From Nymphaea colorata (Eukaryota; Streptophyta; Magnoliopsida; Nymphaeales; Nymphaeaceae), in assembly GCF_008831285.2 (NCBI RefSeq), contig NC_045143.1, positions 5,899,503 to 5,963,502 on the forward strand: 64,000 nucleotides of DNA, read 5' to 3'. The notes under the pieces were generated by a model that ran no database searches, was not told the DNA's origin, and saw nothing but the letters and a program-made list of their open reading frames with translations. A program made the position numbers and the translations under genes. Of this stretch, positions 1 to 13,468 are shown in pieces. Positions within the stretch are counted from its first letter, which is position 1. Every line of letters begins with the position of its first letter.

Positions 1-78
1 GTACCTCTGGCGAACAGGAAGGGATGCAAAACTGATTCTTCTGACTGCCATGTCCGCAAGAGGAAAAGGATACTCTGA
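1..78 (+). CDS. possible C-terminal coding end of a gene entering from the left
   Basis: Frame 1 is open from the first base to a TGA at 76-78. It encodes 25 residues with two cysteines and a very basic end (RKRKR), which would suit a nuclear-localisation-like tail. The stop is followed at once by GA-rich repeats and untranslated-looking DNA, as expected of a 3' UTR. I do not recognise the family. A 78-base open frame can occur by chance, so this is a suggestion only. Confidence 0.3.
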   Translation, partial: VPLANRKGCKTDSSDCHVRKRKRIL

Positions 79-142
79 GAGAGAGAGAGAGAGAGTGAAT
101 TTGGAAGTGTTTGGCAGCTGGTTCAGACTGAAGAGAGAGTGA

Positions 143-191
<49 letters not shown>

Positions 192-240
192 GGTTTGAAG
201 TGTTCGGCAGCTGGTTCAAACTGGTTTGGAAGAACACAGC
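79..240 (+). repeat. GA microsatellites separating two related 35-bp segments
   Basis: Two blocks of (GA)n flank or separate two similar segments. The first is near 97-130 and the second near 187-222. Both contain GGCAGCTGGTTCA with the same order of flanking words. The arrangement looks like a local duplication around a simple-sequence run, perhaps in a 3' UTR. Confidence 0.7.
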
Positions 241-250
241 TGGGGAATAA

Positions 251-514
251 TTGGAGCGTTGTTGTAGGTGTCCAGGCTCATCGACCTCCACCCTGCACAA
301 AGCAGATCCTACACTCTACCCGAGGCTGAACGCCTACCACCTGCACTGCACCCACGCGGTTCTCATACTTGTATTGCAGTCCCCCGAGTACCCTTTGCCC
401 AGAATCTGCTTCTCCCATGAGGAAAAGGTGAAATTAAAGCCGAAGTCACCCGTTGTTTTACACAAGCATGCCAGATACCTCGCATATGCCTGTGACAGGC
501 TTCTGAAACAGTGA
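251..514 (+). other. unrecognised open frame with a good splice acceptor
   Basis: An 87-codon frame with normal codon composition ends at TGA 512-514. A good acceptor (CTTGTATTGCAG) lies near 372-383, and the sequence after it is the most protein-like part, with a basic, helical-looking end. It could be a terminal exon or a spliced part of the 3' region of the left-edge gene. I do not recognise the product. The GTTGTAG near 260-266 is a second possible acceptor. Confidence 0.2.
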
Positions 515-2209
515 TGCATTGTCGATGAATGGAATGGTTTTGTTGGTATTTTACATTTCTGGGACACCCTAAAGAGTTTACTAGTTGAACCTTGTAGCAA
601 GTGATTATCTTTTGCTTGCTGTGACTTTTGAACATGCCACATCTCAGTCTTGAAGAGGAAGAGAGCACTTACAGACCTTTCTATTTCTTTGTTCGTGGAT
701 TATTAGTAGCATGAGCATCATCCAAACTGTAACCAAGACTTGCTTGGTAGAAGGGAAAGTTAGTTGCGATTTTTCTTTTGTGGGATAACTAAAAAGGCAA
801 GGTGGACATGCGTGCTTTACAGACCTGAAGGGCTTTTGTTTGAGTTTACACTGCTGAGGAGGTGACTGCAAGCATATACATGTACTTGCTCTGACGTCCA
901 TTTTCTCTTCTTAGCATTACGAGAATCCAACCGCGTTGCACCCAGATTGTCAGATTAACTGAATTGAGCATGCGAAATAAATAGGATTAGATGAGAAAAG
1001 ATTGTTCGCGAGGATTTCATTGTAGTGGATTTGGAATGGGTATGCATCAATCCAAGTCTTATTATTGGCCAGTTTTGTTAGAGCAAATGAAATTGGTTTT
1101 CGCTTCTGCATCCAAAATCAAACTACAACCCAAATCCAACGGATAAAGTCATAAAACTGAACTGATGACATGATACATACCAATTAGCCAGTGAAGATTT
1201 GATGTCAGCCTTCCTCGACCCAACTCTAAATTCGAACCCCAAAATCCCATTATGATGGAATCTGCAACGCGAGATTGCAAACCAAACTTACTGTACTTTA
1301 TATTCCTGATGCCCATTATCGCAGTGTGTCCCAACAGTTTGTCGCTGATGCTCCTTTTTCATGGAGTTGGAAAATTTTCGGGCTTGACCACCTTTATGCT
1401 AATTCAAATTCCGAAGAAACAAATCTAACTCTGTTTAGGAATCTTAGAGCTTGCCGGACAACCTATTTAACTATTCTAATGCAGTGTTTTAAACACCTAC
1501 CCAAGAAGATTTCCTTTGCGAAATCCATTTTGCCATTCACAATGAACAGTGCCAGGCATGGAAGTCACAAGGGATGGTTCCTAAATGGAGCCAGAATAAA
1601 ATCGGAAATTGCTTTCCATTGAAACCATGCAAGTGCAACCCGAGGTGTGAAAAGTAAGGGCTGGAAAACCAACCAGGACCCTGATGGGGCCCTATTATTC
1701 TTTCTGCTGCCAGGAAATTTCAGAAGAGCTGCATTCCTTGACAATAAAAATCCCAGCTCTCTACAGTCTATGAATTTTGAAGCCCTTCAGAAAGAACAAG
1801 TTGTTCAACCTGAGTTCACATGAGACGAGAGCCACCCCATGGAGAATGAACAAAACATCAAGGGATGTGGAAAGGTGGCTCCACAATTATTATCACAAAA
1901 CAGGTCCGGGGAAGTTCATGGGAATCTGACCAATATATTCAGAAAGTATATCTGTAATTTTGAAAGGGAAAAAAATCTGCAAATGGATGGATTCTTACAG
2001 TTCCATCAAATGACAAATCTTTGAGACCACATATGGAATGTCGGTAAAAAAATTAATTGAATCAAATTTTGGCATATGATTATGCTAGTCGGGATCACTA
2101 GCAGCAGGAATGAAGAGCAGTACACGAGCACCACCCAGGAAATAAAATACATAATTATTACATACAATAAGAACAAAGGAGAGAGACATACATAAATAGA
2201 CATATCTGT
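515..2209. other. 1.7 kb without a supportable gene
   Basis: This stretch has AT-rich, stop-dense sequence on both strands. Its right end, next to 2210, is probably the 3' UTR of the minus-strand TRAF-type gene. I see no RNA gene or transposon protein. Confidence 0.5.
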
Positions 2210-5200
2210 TCAACTATCTGTGCCTTCTTGCAAATCATCTACCAGCTCTTCCTGCTCTGATATCTGCGGCAACATGCTTCTTGCTGCCCGTGTATTCTCT
2301 TGGTTGACCTTGTCAAGGTTCTTCTGGAGTGTCTGCATTTTACTTTCTTGTTGCTTAATTGCTGACGTCAATGACCTCAAATCTGAACGCTCTCTCTGAC
2401 TAAGAGAGAGGGACTGCAAATTCATTAAGGAAAACTAAATCCATCAATATGGCTAGACCAAATAATGGTCACACGTCTAACTAAAAGCTAAGTGTTAAGT
2501 GCAAGGGGAAAAACTTGAATGATAGAAGTACTCTGATATATACATGCAGATACCGGTGTTTACATGCACATGCATGTGTGTAACCGTTAGTCAGTTACAC
2601 ATTACTGTTGTGTTTAAAAAGTTTAGATCAAAAAGGATAAAAATAGGGAAATTATATTTCATGTGCCCAGGGGAAGCATCGACATATATCTTTGACTACT
2701 CATTCTCTCTTGCTCTGAGCTCCTATTAAGAATTTTTTCAAAAAGAAGGTAAAGAATTGAGCAGCATCATTCCTTTTTGCCAGCTCAGATGGAACTAGGC
2801 ATTATACATCTGCATTCAAGAGTAAAGAACAATTCTTCTCATTCAATGACATGAAAGTTCACACATATACTCCATTTGCCACCACCATCTTGGCAAATAA
2901 GCACCGGGGATCATATGCATACTAGAAACTAAACAGTTAGTGGAAGAATGTGAAACCGCAGAGAGAATGATAAAGTTAGATAAGTGATCTTTTATATGAT
3001 TTAGAATAGAAAAAAATAAACAAAAAAGTGAGCAATTTAATTGGCTTATGCCACTATGGATAGAAATTAAGTATTGGATCTGCATTCTTTGTGAGACAAT
3101 TCTCCTACTCTTTTCTCTGAATTGTTTCTTCAGAGTTCACACCCCTCAACTGCATGAAACATTGGTCCTCTACATTAGTCAACTTCATTACCTTCTACAG
3201 CAGAACAGTGACAGCTTCTAGCTTGACTACCTAGTAGTATTCAATAAAGAAAAGGAAAATCACCACACCGAAATGTGGTCCATTATCATTGTGCACTATT
3301 AAAGGTAGATAGCAGTTTTATGTAGTCTAGAGAGAGAGAGAGAGGAGAAGAAGAAACCCAGCGTCATTCTGTTTGGACCACCTTATACACAGATAGTAAT
3401 TCTGATCGTTCATTTGTTCCTTCGAATCTCTGTAACACACAAAGCTGGGAGACAGCCAGAATGGCTCTAGCTGTTGCCTGCTTGTTTCTGAATCTCTAAA
3501 GCACATAACGCTGAGGCCTTTGGACTTCAACTCAAAGATATATGGTCTGAAATGGTGAACAGATCAAATCTGATGTATGCTTGTCAAAATAGGTGCTACT
3601 TTACCAGCAAAAGTACTTTCAGAGTTGGAGGTAGTCTAAACTGTACCTTCATGTCCTCTAAAACAAAGTTTGAATCACATTATATTTGGTCAATAAACTT
3701 ATTTTATGGTGAAGCTATAAGTTTGCTCCTGGAATACGCTATCTAAGCCAACCTACTTATTTTGATCATGAACACACATCTAGTCTGTAAATAAATTGGT
3801 TTCCACTGAAATGACTTCCGCATATCTAAGCTAATGCACAAAAGGAAAAAATTGTAATGGCTTTATATGTAAACATTAGATTTTAGCCAAAAGAAGATTC
3901 AGATCTGGAATCACTTCCACTAAGAAGCCAATCCAATTCTAAAAGAGTCATTGCCATCAATTCTGTTACTAAATCAAGTAACTTTATAGTTGTATCATGT
4001 ATGCAGGTTCAAATTTAGGTAAGATTTGCAGAGCATCATGTGGTTGCCAGAAAACAGCAAGGACCTGAAATATAACATGCAACGGGGGTAAGATGCAAAA
4101 TAAAATTAGGAAAGAAAGAAAAGACTTCACAGCTCATTCTCTTGAACTGCAAAGTACAGGTACAGGTAACTACAGCTTTAAAGCTGCATTTATAGGGTGT
4201 GCCTCCAGTTAGATTTTAACTGTTAGGGTGATATGTCACTCAAATTACATGTCCTTCCTTATGGGGGTTGTTACTCAAATTTTACCAGAGAATTATTTGC
4301 GACTTTGCTATCTTGTGACTGAAAGATTGAAACATCTGCAACACATCATCTCTCTAAAACACCATCAAGTTATAAATTTAGTATAAGCATCTATGAGAAA
4401 ATGATTCCTGTCAATACTCCTTGAAAATTGCTCGCCCTCCGACAGTCGAGTGTTTATTGATCCAAATGAGCATGACAATTCAGCTCCAGAAAATGTTCTT
4501 AAAGGAACAGCTGAGAGACCTTTGTACACCACGACTCTTAATTTTCTCAGAAAAAAAGAATTGGCTTGATACTAAAAGATAAGTTCCATTGTCCAACGAA
4601 AGGAAGTTAAAGGGTGACATTATGAAACTCTCTGTTGTGTCCTAATGTTTCTTCAATTTTATTGCCCATTATGATCTAATCTACTTCTCTGCTAGAGAGG
4701 CTTGGGCTAAAGTGGTAGTCATTACTTCCTAATGGATGTCCCTCTTCCATTTATGCCCCATCAAAGGACTCTTCTGATCTCCTCCATACTAGATCTAGGT
4801 ATTTGCTTCATTAGATGTGGCTAAACTGCTAATTTCCTTTTTGATAATTGAACCAATCCTGTGGAGTCAGTAGAGTACGCATATAAATGCTTCTGTGATG
4901 GAAGATCAGTTCAAGTAGAGATGTCCTATTTGTGTGATACGTGGTGTATAAGTTCTTCTATAGGAAAAGCACCCTTTTGTGAAAGGAAACAGGAAGAAAG
5001 AAGCATAAAGAGTTTAACCAATAAAAAAGGAAATAAACTATGGGACAATCAAGATCCGACACAAAGTAAAATATCGCACTGAATGATTTGGCCATGACAG
5101 ACAAAAACATATAGCACCACAAGAAAAGGTTAACTAGGTATAATTTGGAAGGAAGTAAGAGAAAGTGCAATCAAAGGGAACTTGGAAAGACACCATGCCA

Positions 5201-6908
5201 TTTTCAAAATTATGAAAGATTTTGGGGTGGCAAAGTGTTGTTACATATACAAACTCGCAAGCAGATAAAGACCTCGTAAAGCACTACCAATTCGCCAGAA
5301 TATCTTTCTTGTAAGATAAAACAAACATGTGAAACTACAGAAACAGAACCACCCTTAAAAACAGTGCAGAACTAATACAACAATTGCGCCTTGACTACCA
5401 AACAAATCTAAGGTAATGAAGCTTGTCCTTTTGTGCTTTTTTCCCTCAACAAATAAAGGGTTGGAAGGAACCTATCGGCTACTAAATTATAGGAGTTGAC
5501 ACTTGACAGTAACGAATTCCACTGGCAGAACCCACCCACATTCATGTGAAGGAAATATCTAGCAGCCAATTCTATGGATGCCAAAGATTAGAAACTCTAA
5601 TTCATGAAAATGTGAAATAGACTCATTTAAATAATGGACAGCATTCCCAATTCTCTGGAAAGCGAGGCCGTTTCCTTTTTTTGGACAGAGCACAGCAAGC
5701 CACGTAACATAATGATACAAAGTTGTAGATGTCACCAAAATATGAGGCCTAAGATTATAAGCAAACACGGGAGAAAGAAAGACTAGCAAGTGGCAGTCAC
5801 GGGAGAAGACAAACACCTTCTCGAGCACCGATGCTCTCTGCCTGAGATCATCCTCCGATTCCGCCTGCTTGTGAATGGATTGAAGAACATGCAGTACGTG
5901 AGAAAGAAGGAACTCATCGCAATGTTCCTTAATGTTGCACCAAGGCACGCTCGATCCGCAGCCGACTTGATGGAAGGGGCACTTAACAAGCTTCATGGGG
6001 CAGACCGTGATGCAATGGCGATCCATCTCTCGCCGCAAAACCATCTCTGAGCACCCTTGCTCGCAATCCAGGATCTTCAGGGGGCAAGTGGAATCATGGT
6101 TTTCCAAGTGCACCGCACAGAAGGTAGCACGACACCCTTCGTTCTCGCAATTCATAACTCTGAACGCGCATACCTTCTTGTGATCCTCGAGTTCCTCCGG
6201 CGTATCGAATTTCGCCGCGCAGTGAAACTCATTTTTGAAATCCACATTCTTGATCAGAATCTCTGCTACCGGCTTCCTCTGGTCGATCGGCCAGAACCCA
6301 CGTCTCCCCAATTCCTGAACTACATCGTCAATGTTGTCCTCCCTTCTCTCACTGAGCAACCACCCCGAAACCCGGCTCCAGAGATTCCTCTTCGTGGTCG
6401 TGAAGTCGTCGATCATGTTGGAGATTATCTCGGTGGGATGGAAGGGATCTGAGCTCTCGTCCACGCCATCCAGAATCACGGATTCGGCGACGAACGATTC
6501 GCTCTGTTGCTGGAGATAATCCACCATCTCTTTCCGGAACTCTTTCGCGATCGAGGACACGCCTCTGAAAAGCGCCCCACTAGTATTGTCCGAGCAAGCA
6601 GTGGCCAATCCAACGAGCAGAATCTGAGCGATTTCGTGCGCCAACTGAACATCAAAATAGTCGCAAGGACAAAGAGGCCCGTCTTTCTTCGCCTCCATCT
6701 TCTCGTCCACTTTCAGCTCCACCGTCTCCATCTTCTCACTGTCTTTCAATTCCAACGACTCCATTTTATTCTCTTCGACGTTCAAGTCCACAGAATCCAT
6801 TTTCGTCTCATCGTCGTCCCATTCCTCAGAATCCTTTTCCTTTTCTTCGGCGTATGACTCCGCAGATTCCATTTTCTTCTCGTCGACGTTCGACTCCACG
6901 TGATCCAT
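2210..6908 (-). CDS. TRAF-type zinc-finger-related protein, two coding exons
   Basis: The coding join is 6908-5817 then 2413-2210, giving 431 residues. The donor after LEK is AAG|GTGTTT, the acceptor is TTTGCAG|TCC, and both are phase 0. The ATG at 6908 is used because the longer open frame begins with TTG. Residues 1-80 are acidic and carry several degenerate KMES-like repeats. A CPCDYFD motif follows, then a helical region with the conserved string VSGWLLSERREDNIDD. Next come closely spaced Cys/His TRAF-type finger motifs (CENEGC, CEQGC, MDRHCITVCPMKLVKCPFHQVGC). The last exon adds a coiled-coil-like tail (LRSLTSAIKQQESKM) that resembles the end of the plant family from memory. The family has no well-established biochemical role; the fingers suggest protein-protein contacts. 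I am sure of the family and less sure of upstream non-coding exons. The 3.4-kb intron could hide a small alternative exon. Confidence 0.85.
2414..5816 (-). other. large intron of the TRAF-type gene
   Basis: This 3,403-bp intron is set by matching phase-0 splice sites on each side. It contains AT-rich sequence and a short GA run near 3330. Scattered short open frames show no recognisable coding sequence. No TE with clear ends was found. Confidence 0.7.
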
Positions 6909-9900
6909 CGGATCAACGCGACCAACAGCAGGAATCAAGCACAATAGGGCGCTCCCACCATCAAATTGTGATGAACTGAACAAGAAAATTCATCACCCAG
7001 AAGCCACCACCATTCAAAACCCAAATTAAAATTAAACGAGAAAAGGTAACAATTTTTTGAAAAGGTCTATAGCCATCGCTGATGAAGCCCCTCCCGCCGA
7101 GAGAGAGAAGGAGATCTCGGCTATTAATGGAAAATAGGAGAAACGGCAAATTTCCTCTTGCGTGGTCAGTAGGATCCCAAGGTTTTCAGCAATTCAAAGA
7201 AGGTGGACGTCAGAATTTTCTGCGCCTTGCTTAGGAAATTATGAAGTACGTTGAGGGCAATGCATTCTGAGTTGAATATGCCTACTTTGATTACTTTTGC
7301 GCAAAATGAGCTCCACAAATCCGACGATTTTGTGACCAATGTAATCTTGTTTGAGATCGAGGCTTGAGCTTTGTGTTATTTACAAGAATTATCTACGCAT
7401 CAAAAGGAAAGACTTGCACGTCAACTGTAAGAGCGTGTTTGATTGTCAATGGTTATTAAAGAATACTCTTTGTGCACGACTCAATCAAATATAAGCGAAG
7501 AAATCTAGGGACTTAGACAATTAAACTCCAATAGCTCGTGTTTTAACCACTCACATGCCTAACTAAACTTAGTCTTTGGAAGTAATGAGATAGTCGCAAT
7601 GAGTTTACACATAGGGCGAGCAACTTAAGTCTCAAGTTTTATTAACATCAATATGCATCTATCATATGGAAGAAAATGATAAGTTTAGGAATATGCTTCA
7701 ATCTTTAAGACAGATTAATAGAACACTCACATAGTGTTTCAACTTCCAAACACTCTAAAAGAGAGCGCCAATTGGTTGGGTTAGCGAATGGTAAAAGATG
7801 AGTTGGTAATTTGATGCTCTTGAGTGTTCATCCTTCCATGTGTTGAGATACTAGCCTTAGGGTGTTGCAATAAAGAGTAGAGATACCTGGTCAGGTACCC
7901 AGCCTGCCTGATGCCCACCTCTATTGATGACCGGTTTAATGAAGCTAAAAGTATGATAAAGATCTCCTTTTTTTATTAAAATAGTTTGTTAAGTACATGT
8001 TTGGACTATAAAATCAGTTTTCAGATACTGTTTAGTAGTACCTACTATGGTTTAGTATTACCTACACGGTTACTTAGTAGTCACGTTCTCGAAAGTTGAA
8101 ATTTCATGGAAATTACAAGAAGCCTTTTTGTGGGACATAATATAGTTGGGATTTTTTATTTGTTGCATTAACTCTAGCGGCTTTCATTATGTACCTTGTT
8201 ATTTAATGAAACCCACCTACCCAAAGAAGTACATTAAAAATATGATACGAAAACCTAACAGAATTTGTAAGCTGTTCACCGCAATTTATTAACGTTTTTT
8301 TTTTCATTAGTGACTTTTATGAGGACTTGAAAAGGCAAAATTGACCAATTTTCCATTGGGATCTCTTTTTTCTATCTTTTACAAGATGGCACCATACTTT
8401 TAAGGGGTCCATAAAAAAAAAACAACAACAACAATTTGTAGGTAATCATTGGACTGTGAGGTGATGTTCCATTCCTTAAACGAATTTAGTGACTATATAT
8501 ATACAAAAGGTGGAAGTTGCGATGTGCTAGATAGTTGTTGGATTTGGATTGTTAAAATTTAAAAATCTGTCGCTAAAAAGCTGTCAAATCACTGTAAACA
8601 GTGGCTAATGTAAATTTTGTGGCTATTTTATGATAACAAATTTTTAAAATTTTCTAAACACGGCCCCATTGAACACACACCCGTTCTGCATGACATGACA
8701 ACATAATGCTCTTCTATTTTCAATGTTGAATAAGTTGTAACATACAGTTTTCAACTGCATATTACTCATATTAAAAAGTGCCGGCTCTGAAGATTAGCAT
8801 CATCAAGAAGAAGTAAGTTTTGCATGCAGGTCAAGGCTGCTGACAGTTCAGACCGCATGGCATCGACTGCATCGTCAGCCATGAAAGCTTCTTGCAGATC
8901 AGCAGGCCCCGGTTCACAGTACAGCACACGAGTTTAAGTAGATCGACTCACAGCTATTGTGAGGACGACGGTACCCAAAACCTTTTGTCGTTGTCCATCT
9001 CTCCGCGTATACTAAAAACCAACATCGAGCCAGGTGTACTGCTGTTGACCCAACTGTGGCTTGAAGGCCTGAACCTCGAAACTTTATAGGAGTACATTTC
9101 TAAGGTACTGTGGCATCAGTTTTCTCAAATGAATCGAGCAACCAGTTGCTTGGCTCTCAATCTGCTCTTCAAAAGGTTTCTGTGGGTTAATAGAAGAAAC
9201 AAAAACTAAGATGTTAAAGAAATGAAAAATGAATAATATATAAAGGGTGGTACTCTTGAATCGGCCTAGTGAATTGAATCAATTTGTCATGGATTCGATC
9301 AGAATTTTCGCCGATCATATCCGAATTGGCCGGGTTATAGGCTAGCAGATTCAAGCTGACTTTGACAGTGTTGGTTTTCTCCAAGATATTGCAGGTAGAT
9401 TGCAGCAATCTTGAAGTGCTTGAGATTCTGGCGATCTCTGGGTCCTCTGAGCTTAGATCTTTTTTGGTTTCTTCTCACATCACTACTCGAGGTGATAAAA
9501 AAAGTTTGTTTTTAATGCGAGAGTTACTTTTCAGGTTCAACTTCATGTCCCTACAATCTAGACAAGTTATAAAATTCATCCTTATATTGTGATTGACAAA
9601 TCCATTCTCGTATTTTAAGTCGAATTTCATTTTTTTGTTGGTTCAACCAAGGTCAGCAGCTTACTGTAATCTCAGTAAAATGAGCTTTTATATGATTATA
9701 TCTGAAGAACACCTGTAAGCCATTCTAATGGCTCCTTACTTTCTTTTTTGTTTTTTAGGATAATTGCACTCTTTCATTCAAATTAGACGAACAAGCTTAA
9801 TACCAAGCTCTAGTTAATTTGGTATAATGAAGTACAAGGAGCAGGGATAATTTTTATCAGTAGCAAAAAGACGGATTTTCAATCACCTCAAAGTCACAGA

Positions 9901-12900
9901 TGAGTTCGATCGAAGGCCAAATCTTTTCTATGCAGCATGAAAATGTTCGTAATCGGAAATCAGGAAGACCTGCACGGCCAGAATTTCTTGGTTTGGCTGA
10001 ACTGGACTAAGGGTACCCTCGTCTGAGCTGTGACAACTTAGAATTGTCAGATATTACTCAAACAGTTCCATCAAGACTTTGAAATTTCAAACAATTCTGT
10101 CCAGAACAAAATTGAACTGTTGTTTTAAGAAATACCAGTTATGGGCTTAAAGTGGTGTTTTTTAGGTACCTTCTTAGTTTTTATGATAAATATAAAATAT
10201 AATTATTTTTTGAATTGCTTTTTCGATTAATTGTCCGATCCAGGTATGTAGGTGTGTGTGTGTTTGTATAGCGTTAGGGTGCATATGAATTTGCATTGAT
10301 ATTGACAACGCTAGTTGAAGCACTTCTCTGCTTCTGCTCCTGAACTTCTTCCTTCTGAAATCTGACATATCAAGTCCCAAGAAAATGAGGGTATCATGAA
10401 GTGCTCTACCAATCAAATTCAGACGTACCAAAAATTTGTATAGCGGCCTGTTTTTGAAGCAATTTGATGAATGATATACTTAGACCAAGATGTCAGCAGC
10501 TTTCACATCCATGGATTAGTGCTTCTTAAAACCTATGTATATATTCTTCAACACCATTTCTTCTGCATTACATTCAGTAACATTATTTGGTTTTCTTGTG
10601 ATTGTTACTGGATTACAATTGATGGGTCTTCACAGCATTGATGCCATCCTCATTGGGAGGAGGTTTGGAAGTAAGAACAAAGAAGAACTACAAGCTAGGC
10701 ATATAAAAAGATATGTTAGGAAACGAAATCTGCTTAACAAGTTGAATTTTGTTCTCTCGGTTTGACATGAGGAAAAGGGATGAGGAAAATTAGAGAGCAA
10801 GATTGGATAACATAATGATCAGGAAAAATTTTGCATCATTTTTGTTCAACCTCTCTAGTTTTTTTTCTGTCCTCTAATTCACTCCAATTTCAATCAATGG
10901 GTTCAAGTACATTATCAAGGCATGTCTGCTATGATTAGTAGCCCTTCCCTTAGGTCCATAAATCTAAGTACATTGAGTATGTTTGACGACCTCAGATCTC
11001 ATATCGGCAGTTAATCTCAAATCCACATTTTCTGTAACTCATTGTTTAAACAAACAGCGAATTTTGGGGGTCGGACCTCAAGCCCTCGGTGTTCTCAGGT
11101 CACCTTGAATCTTATCTGATGTAAACAAACATAGCCTTATATTTGGGGCAGAACCTCCATAACTAAGTGTCAAAACATTTAGTTTTGACTCTTCCAGATG
11201 GAATAGTCACCACCTACTTATAAAATCTTCTTATACCTAGGAATTGGACCAAATTTATGGCCTCTATCAGCATGAAAAATGCAACCAACTGTCCCCTAAA
11301 TTCTTTTCAAGTAGAGGGAAAACCCTTCATGTGTGTAGCCCCACAAATTTGTAACAAATATTTGATTGAGAAGTTAAAATTTGAGGCCGAGTCTTTTTCA
11401 ATGAGATGAAACATTCGTTTGGAAGAATAAGACGGAGAGGTCAGTCCCAGAATTGAAACATGAACTACCACAGGGAATCACGCTTCTTGTTAGGAAGAAA
11501 CAAAAACGGAAAATTGAAGCATGAGAAAGTAGGTGAGACATCACTATATTTTCGTTGCGAGATACATCCATTAACTAACTGCTAACTCTTGTGCCTCATT
11601 ATTTTCTTCGATTGTGTTATAAGAAACTCGTGCATTGAATTTTGATGGGGAAAAAAAAAACCCTTCGTGGGAGTTGAGACCAGATTTTGCCATGAAAGTT
11701 GCATGACTCGGGAAAAAGGCCGTACCATTAATGTTGGGCTTTCACCTGTTTTCCTGTCTTTGTTCTTTAAATCTGCTGTCGTCTTGGTGAAATGCCAAAT
11801 TTTGACAGAGATGTGTGTGAAACAAACAGAGCCCTCGGCTTGCCACGAATTTTTATGTCAAAAATAAGCTGTACTGCCAGAAAATAGACAAAAATTTGGA
11901 GTAGAGTGAAACAAACAGCATAGCAAGAAAAGCATGTGTGGGTCCAACATTAATGAAGCACCGAATTCATTCGCAGGTCATGCTATTTTGATGGCAAAAT
12001 TCAGTACCAATGGGTGAAATAGATGAGACCTTAGCTCTGATTTACTGAACTGGTAGCTCCTACTTTTTCAAATATTCATCAACTATTTCAGGCTCCCAAC
12101 TTCTGCAAAGGAGGAAGAAGGTGGGATCATGTTATGGTTATATGCTTATCAGGTAGCTCCCATTACTGTAAATTGATACCTCCTACTTTACCAAATCCAT
12201 GAACTGCCTTCACTTCTCAACCACTCCAAAAAGAGAAATTTATTTGAGAAAAGCTCCTTGCTGAACGACTACCAATGTCATTAAAATCCATTATATTACT
12301 CCTGATTCGGCTGATAATAATAGTCCAATTGATTTCAGAATAGTTTACTGCAGAGAATGAGGCAGCGGGGAATCGATTAGGTCCAAACGATAGTTTGTCT
12401 TTTTTCTTTACTTCTGTTGATTTCTTTTTTAAGAACGGAGAAGATGACCCAATTGCATTCTGTACAGGATCGACAGTATAGGTTCGCAGTAATGCAGTCG
12501 GCGAATAAAAATTTTATTGGAGAACCAAGCACGTTCTTCCTCCAAGGTTCTCAGCCATCAGTCAAAGTCCAAATTTGACTGCAAAAGCCAAAAAGTTCGG
12601 CCCTCCACTGGAGAAGCTGCCTCGCACGTTTTCATCTGAGGCCAAAATGCCGACGCTCTGTTCGACTAAGACAGTCATGGACATCTCCTCCCCATTTCTG
12701 ACTCTGACTTTCCTTCTGTAACAGCAAATGCCATAAACGCCCATGGTTGCTCTGCTTACCTAACCTACGCGTATTCTGACAATCTTGGCTTTTCGTCTAA
12801 AGTTAAGGTTGCTAGTGTCAACTTATTAAGCAAAATCATTCCAACACCCAAGAATCTAGTGATTTGAGTTTGATTAGCTGACAGCTCAAGTCTCAAGCAT

Positions 12901-13129
12901 CTGTATGTGCAGTCTATAAACAAAGTGGAGGAATAGAAAAAAGAAGCAAAAAAAAGAAAAGCAGGAAGCAGGAGAAAGAAAAAACGATTGCTTTGAGAAT
13001 GTTACAAGGACAATCACAATTGATTATTTGATGGTAGTCTCCTCTCTTCTCCTTTGAGGAGACCACCACGCCTTTTCTGAGTTTTGGGCACCCACTAACA
13101 ATCGAGTTGAAATTTTTTTGGTGGGTACC
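6909..13129. other. 6.2-kb gene-poor intergenic region
   Basis: The right-hand sequence next to 6909 should be the leader and promoter of the minus-strand TRAF-type gene. The rest is AT-rich with many stops. I examined the short frames at 8892-9089, 10535-10765, 11667-11867 and minus 12562-12744. None shows a domain, splice structure or family I recognise. Parts near 8150-8700 and 11000-11400 look like decayed repeats, but I could not define ends. Confidence 0.5.
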
Positions 13130-13468
13130 ATGGAAGATTACAGATCCAGGTCATATGCTGATGGGAGGATGGAGATGGAGGCCTACAACAGGGGATACCC
13201 GGCTCCTGGCATGCATGATATGAGGAGCCATAGTGCATCCTATGCCTCGCAGCCGTATCCCAGAGAGATGAAGGTGAAGAAGATGAAGAATAGTGGAGGT
13301 GGATCATCTGCCAAAGGATGGAGTCTTAATGATCCGGAGTTGCAGAGGAAGAAGAGGGTTGCTAGCTATAAGGTGTATGCTGTGGAAGGGAAGGTCAAGG
13401 GGTCTCTGACGAAGAGTTTCAGATGGCTCAAGGATAGATACACCCAGATCATGTATGGATGGTGGTGA
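13130..13468 (+). CDS. DUF3511 family protein
   Basis: This is a single-exon 112-residue protein. The ATG at 13130 sits in a good context (ACCATGG), and the longer upstream frame starts only from TTG. The N-terminal half is low-complexity, rich in Arg, Tyr, Ser and Met (RSRSY, ASQPYPRE). A basic KVKKMK stretch follows. The C-terminal half is the family core: WSLNDPELQRKKRV, YKVYAVEGKVKGS, then FRWLKDRY and a terminal YGWW. Length and layout match the small plant DUF3511 proteins. No enzymatic motif, signal peptide or membrane segment is visible, and the function is unknown. Nearby 3' sequence to about 13740 is probably its 3' UTR. Confidence 0.9.
   Translation: MEDYRSRSYADGRMEMEAYNRGYPAPGMHDMRSHSASYASQPYPREMKVKKMKNSGGGSSAKGWSLNDPELQRKKRVASYKVYAVEGKVKGSLTKSFRWLKDRYTQIMYGWW

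Noticed and set aside
3327-3530. Possible middle exon of the TRAF-type gene
   Set aside because: The flanking coding exons join directly in phase and reproduce the family sequence, so none is needed.
6057-6452. 131-codon plus-strand frame
   Set aside because: It is antisense to the zinc-finger exon of the TRAF-type gene and its composition mirrors that exon.
12562-12744. 60-codon minus-strand ATG frame upstream of the DUF3511 gene
   Set aside because: Codon use is plausible, but there is no family resemblance, and it is too short to separate from chance.
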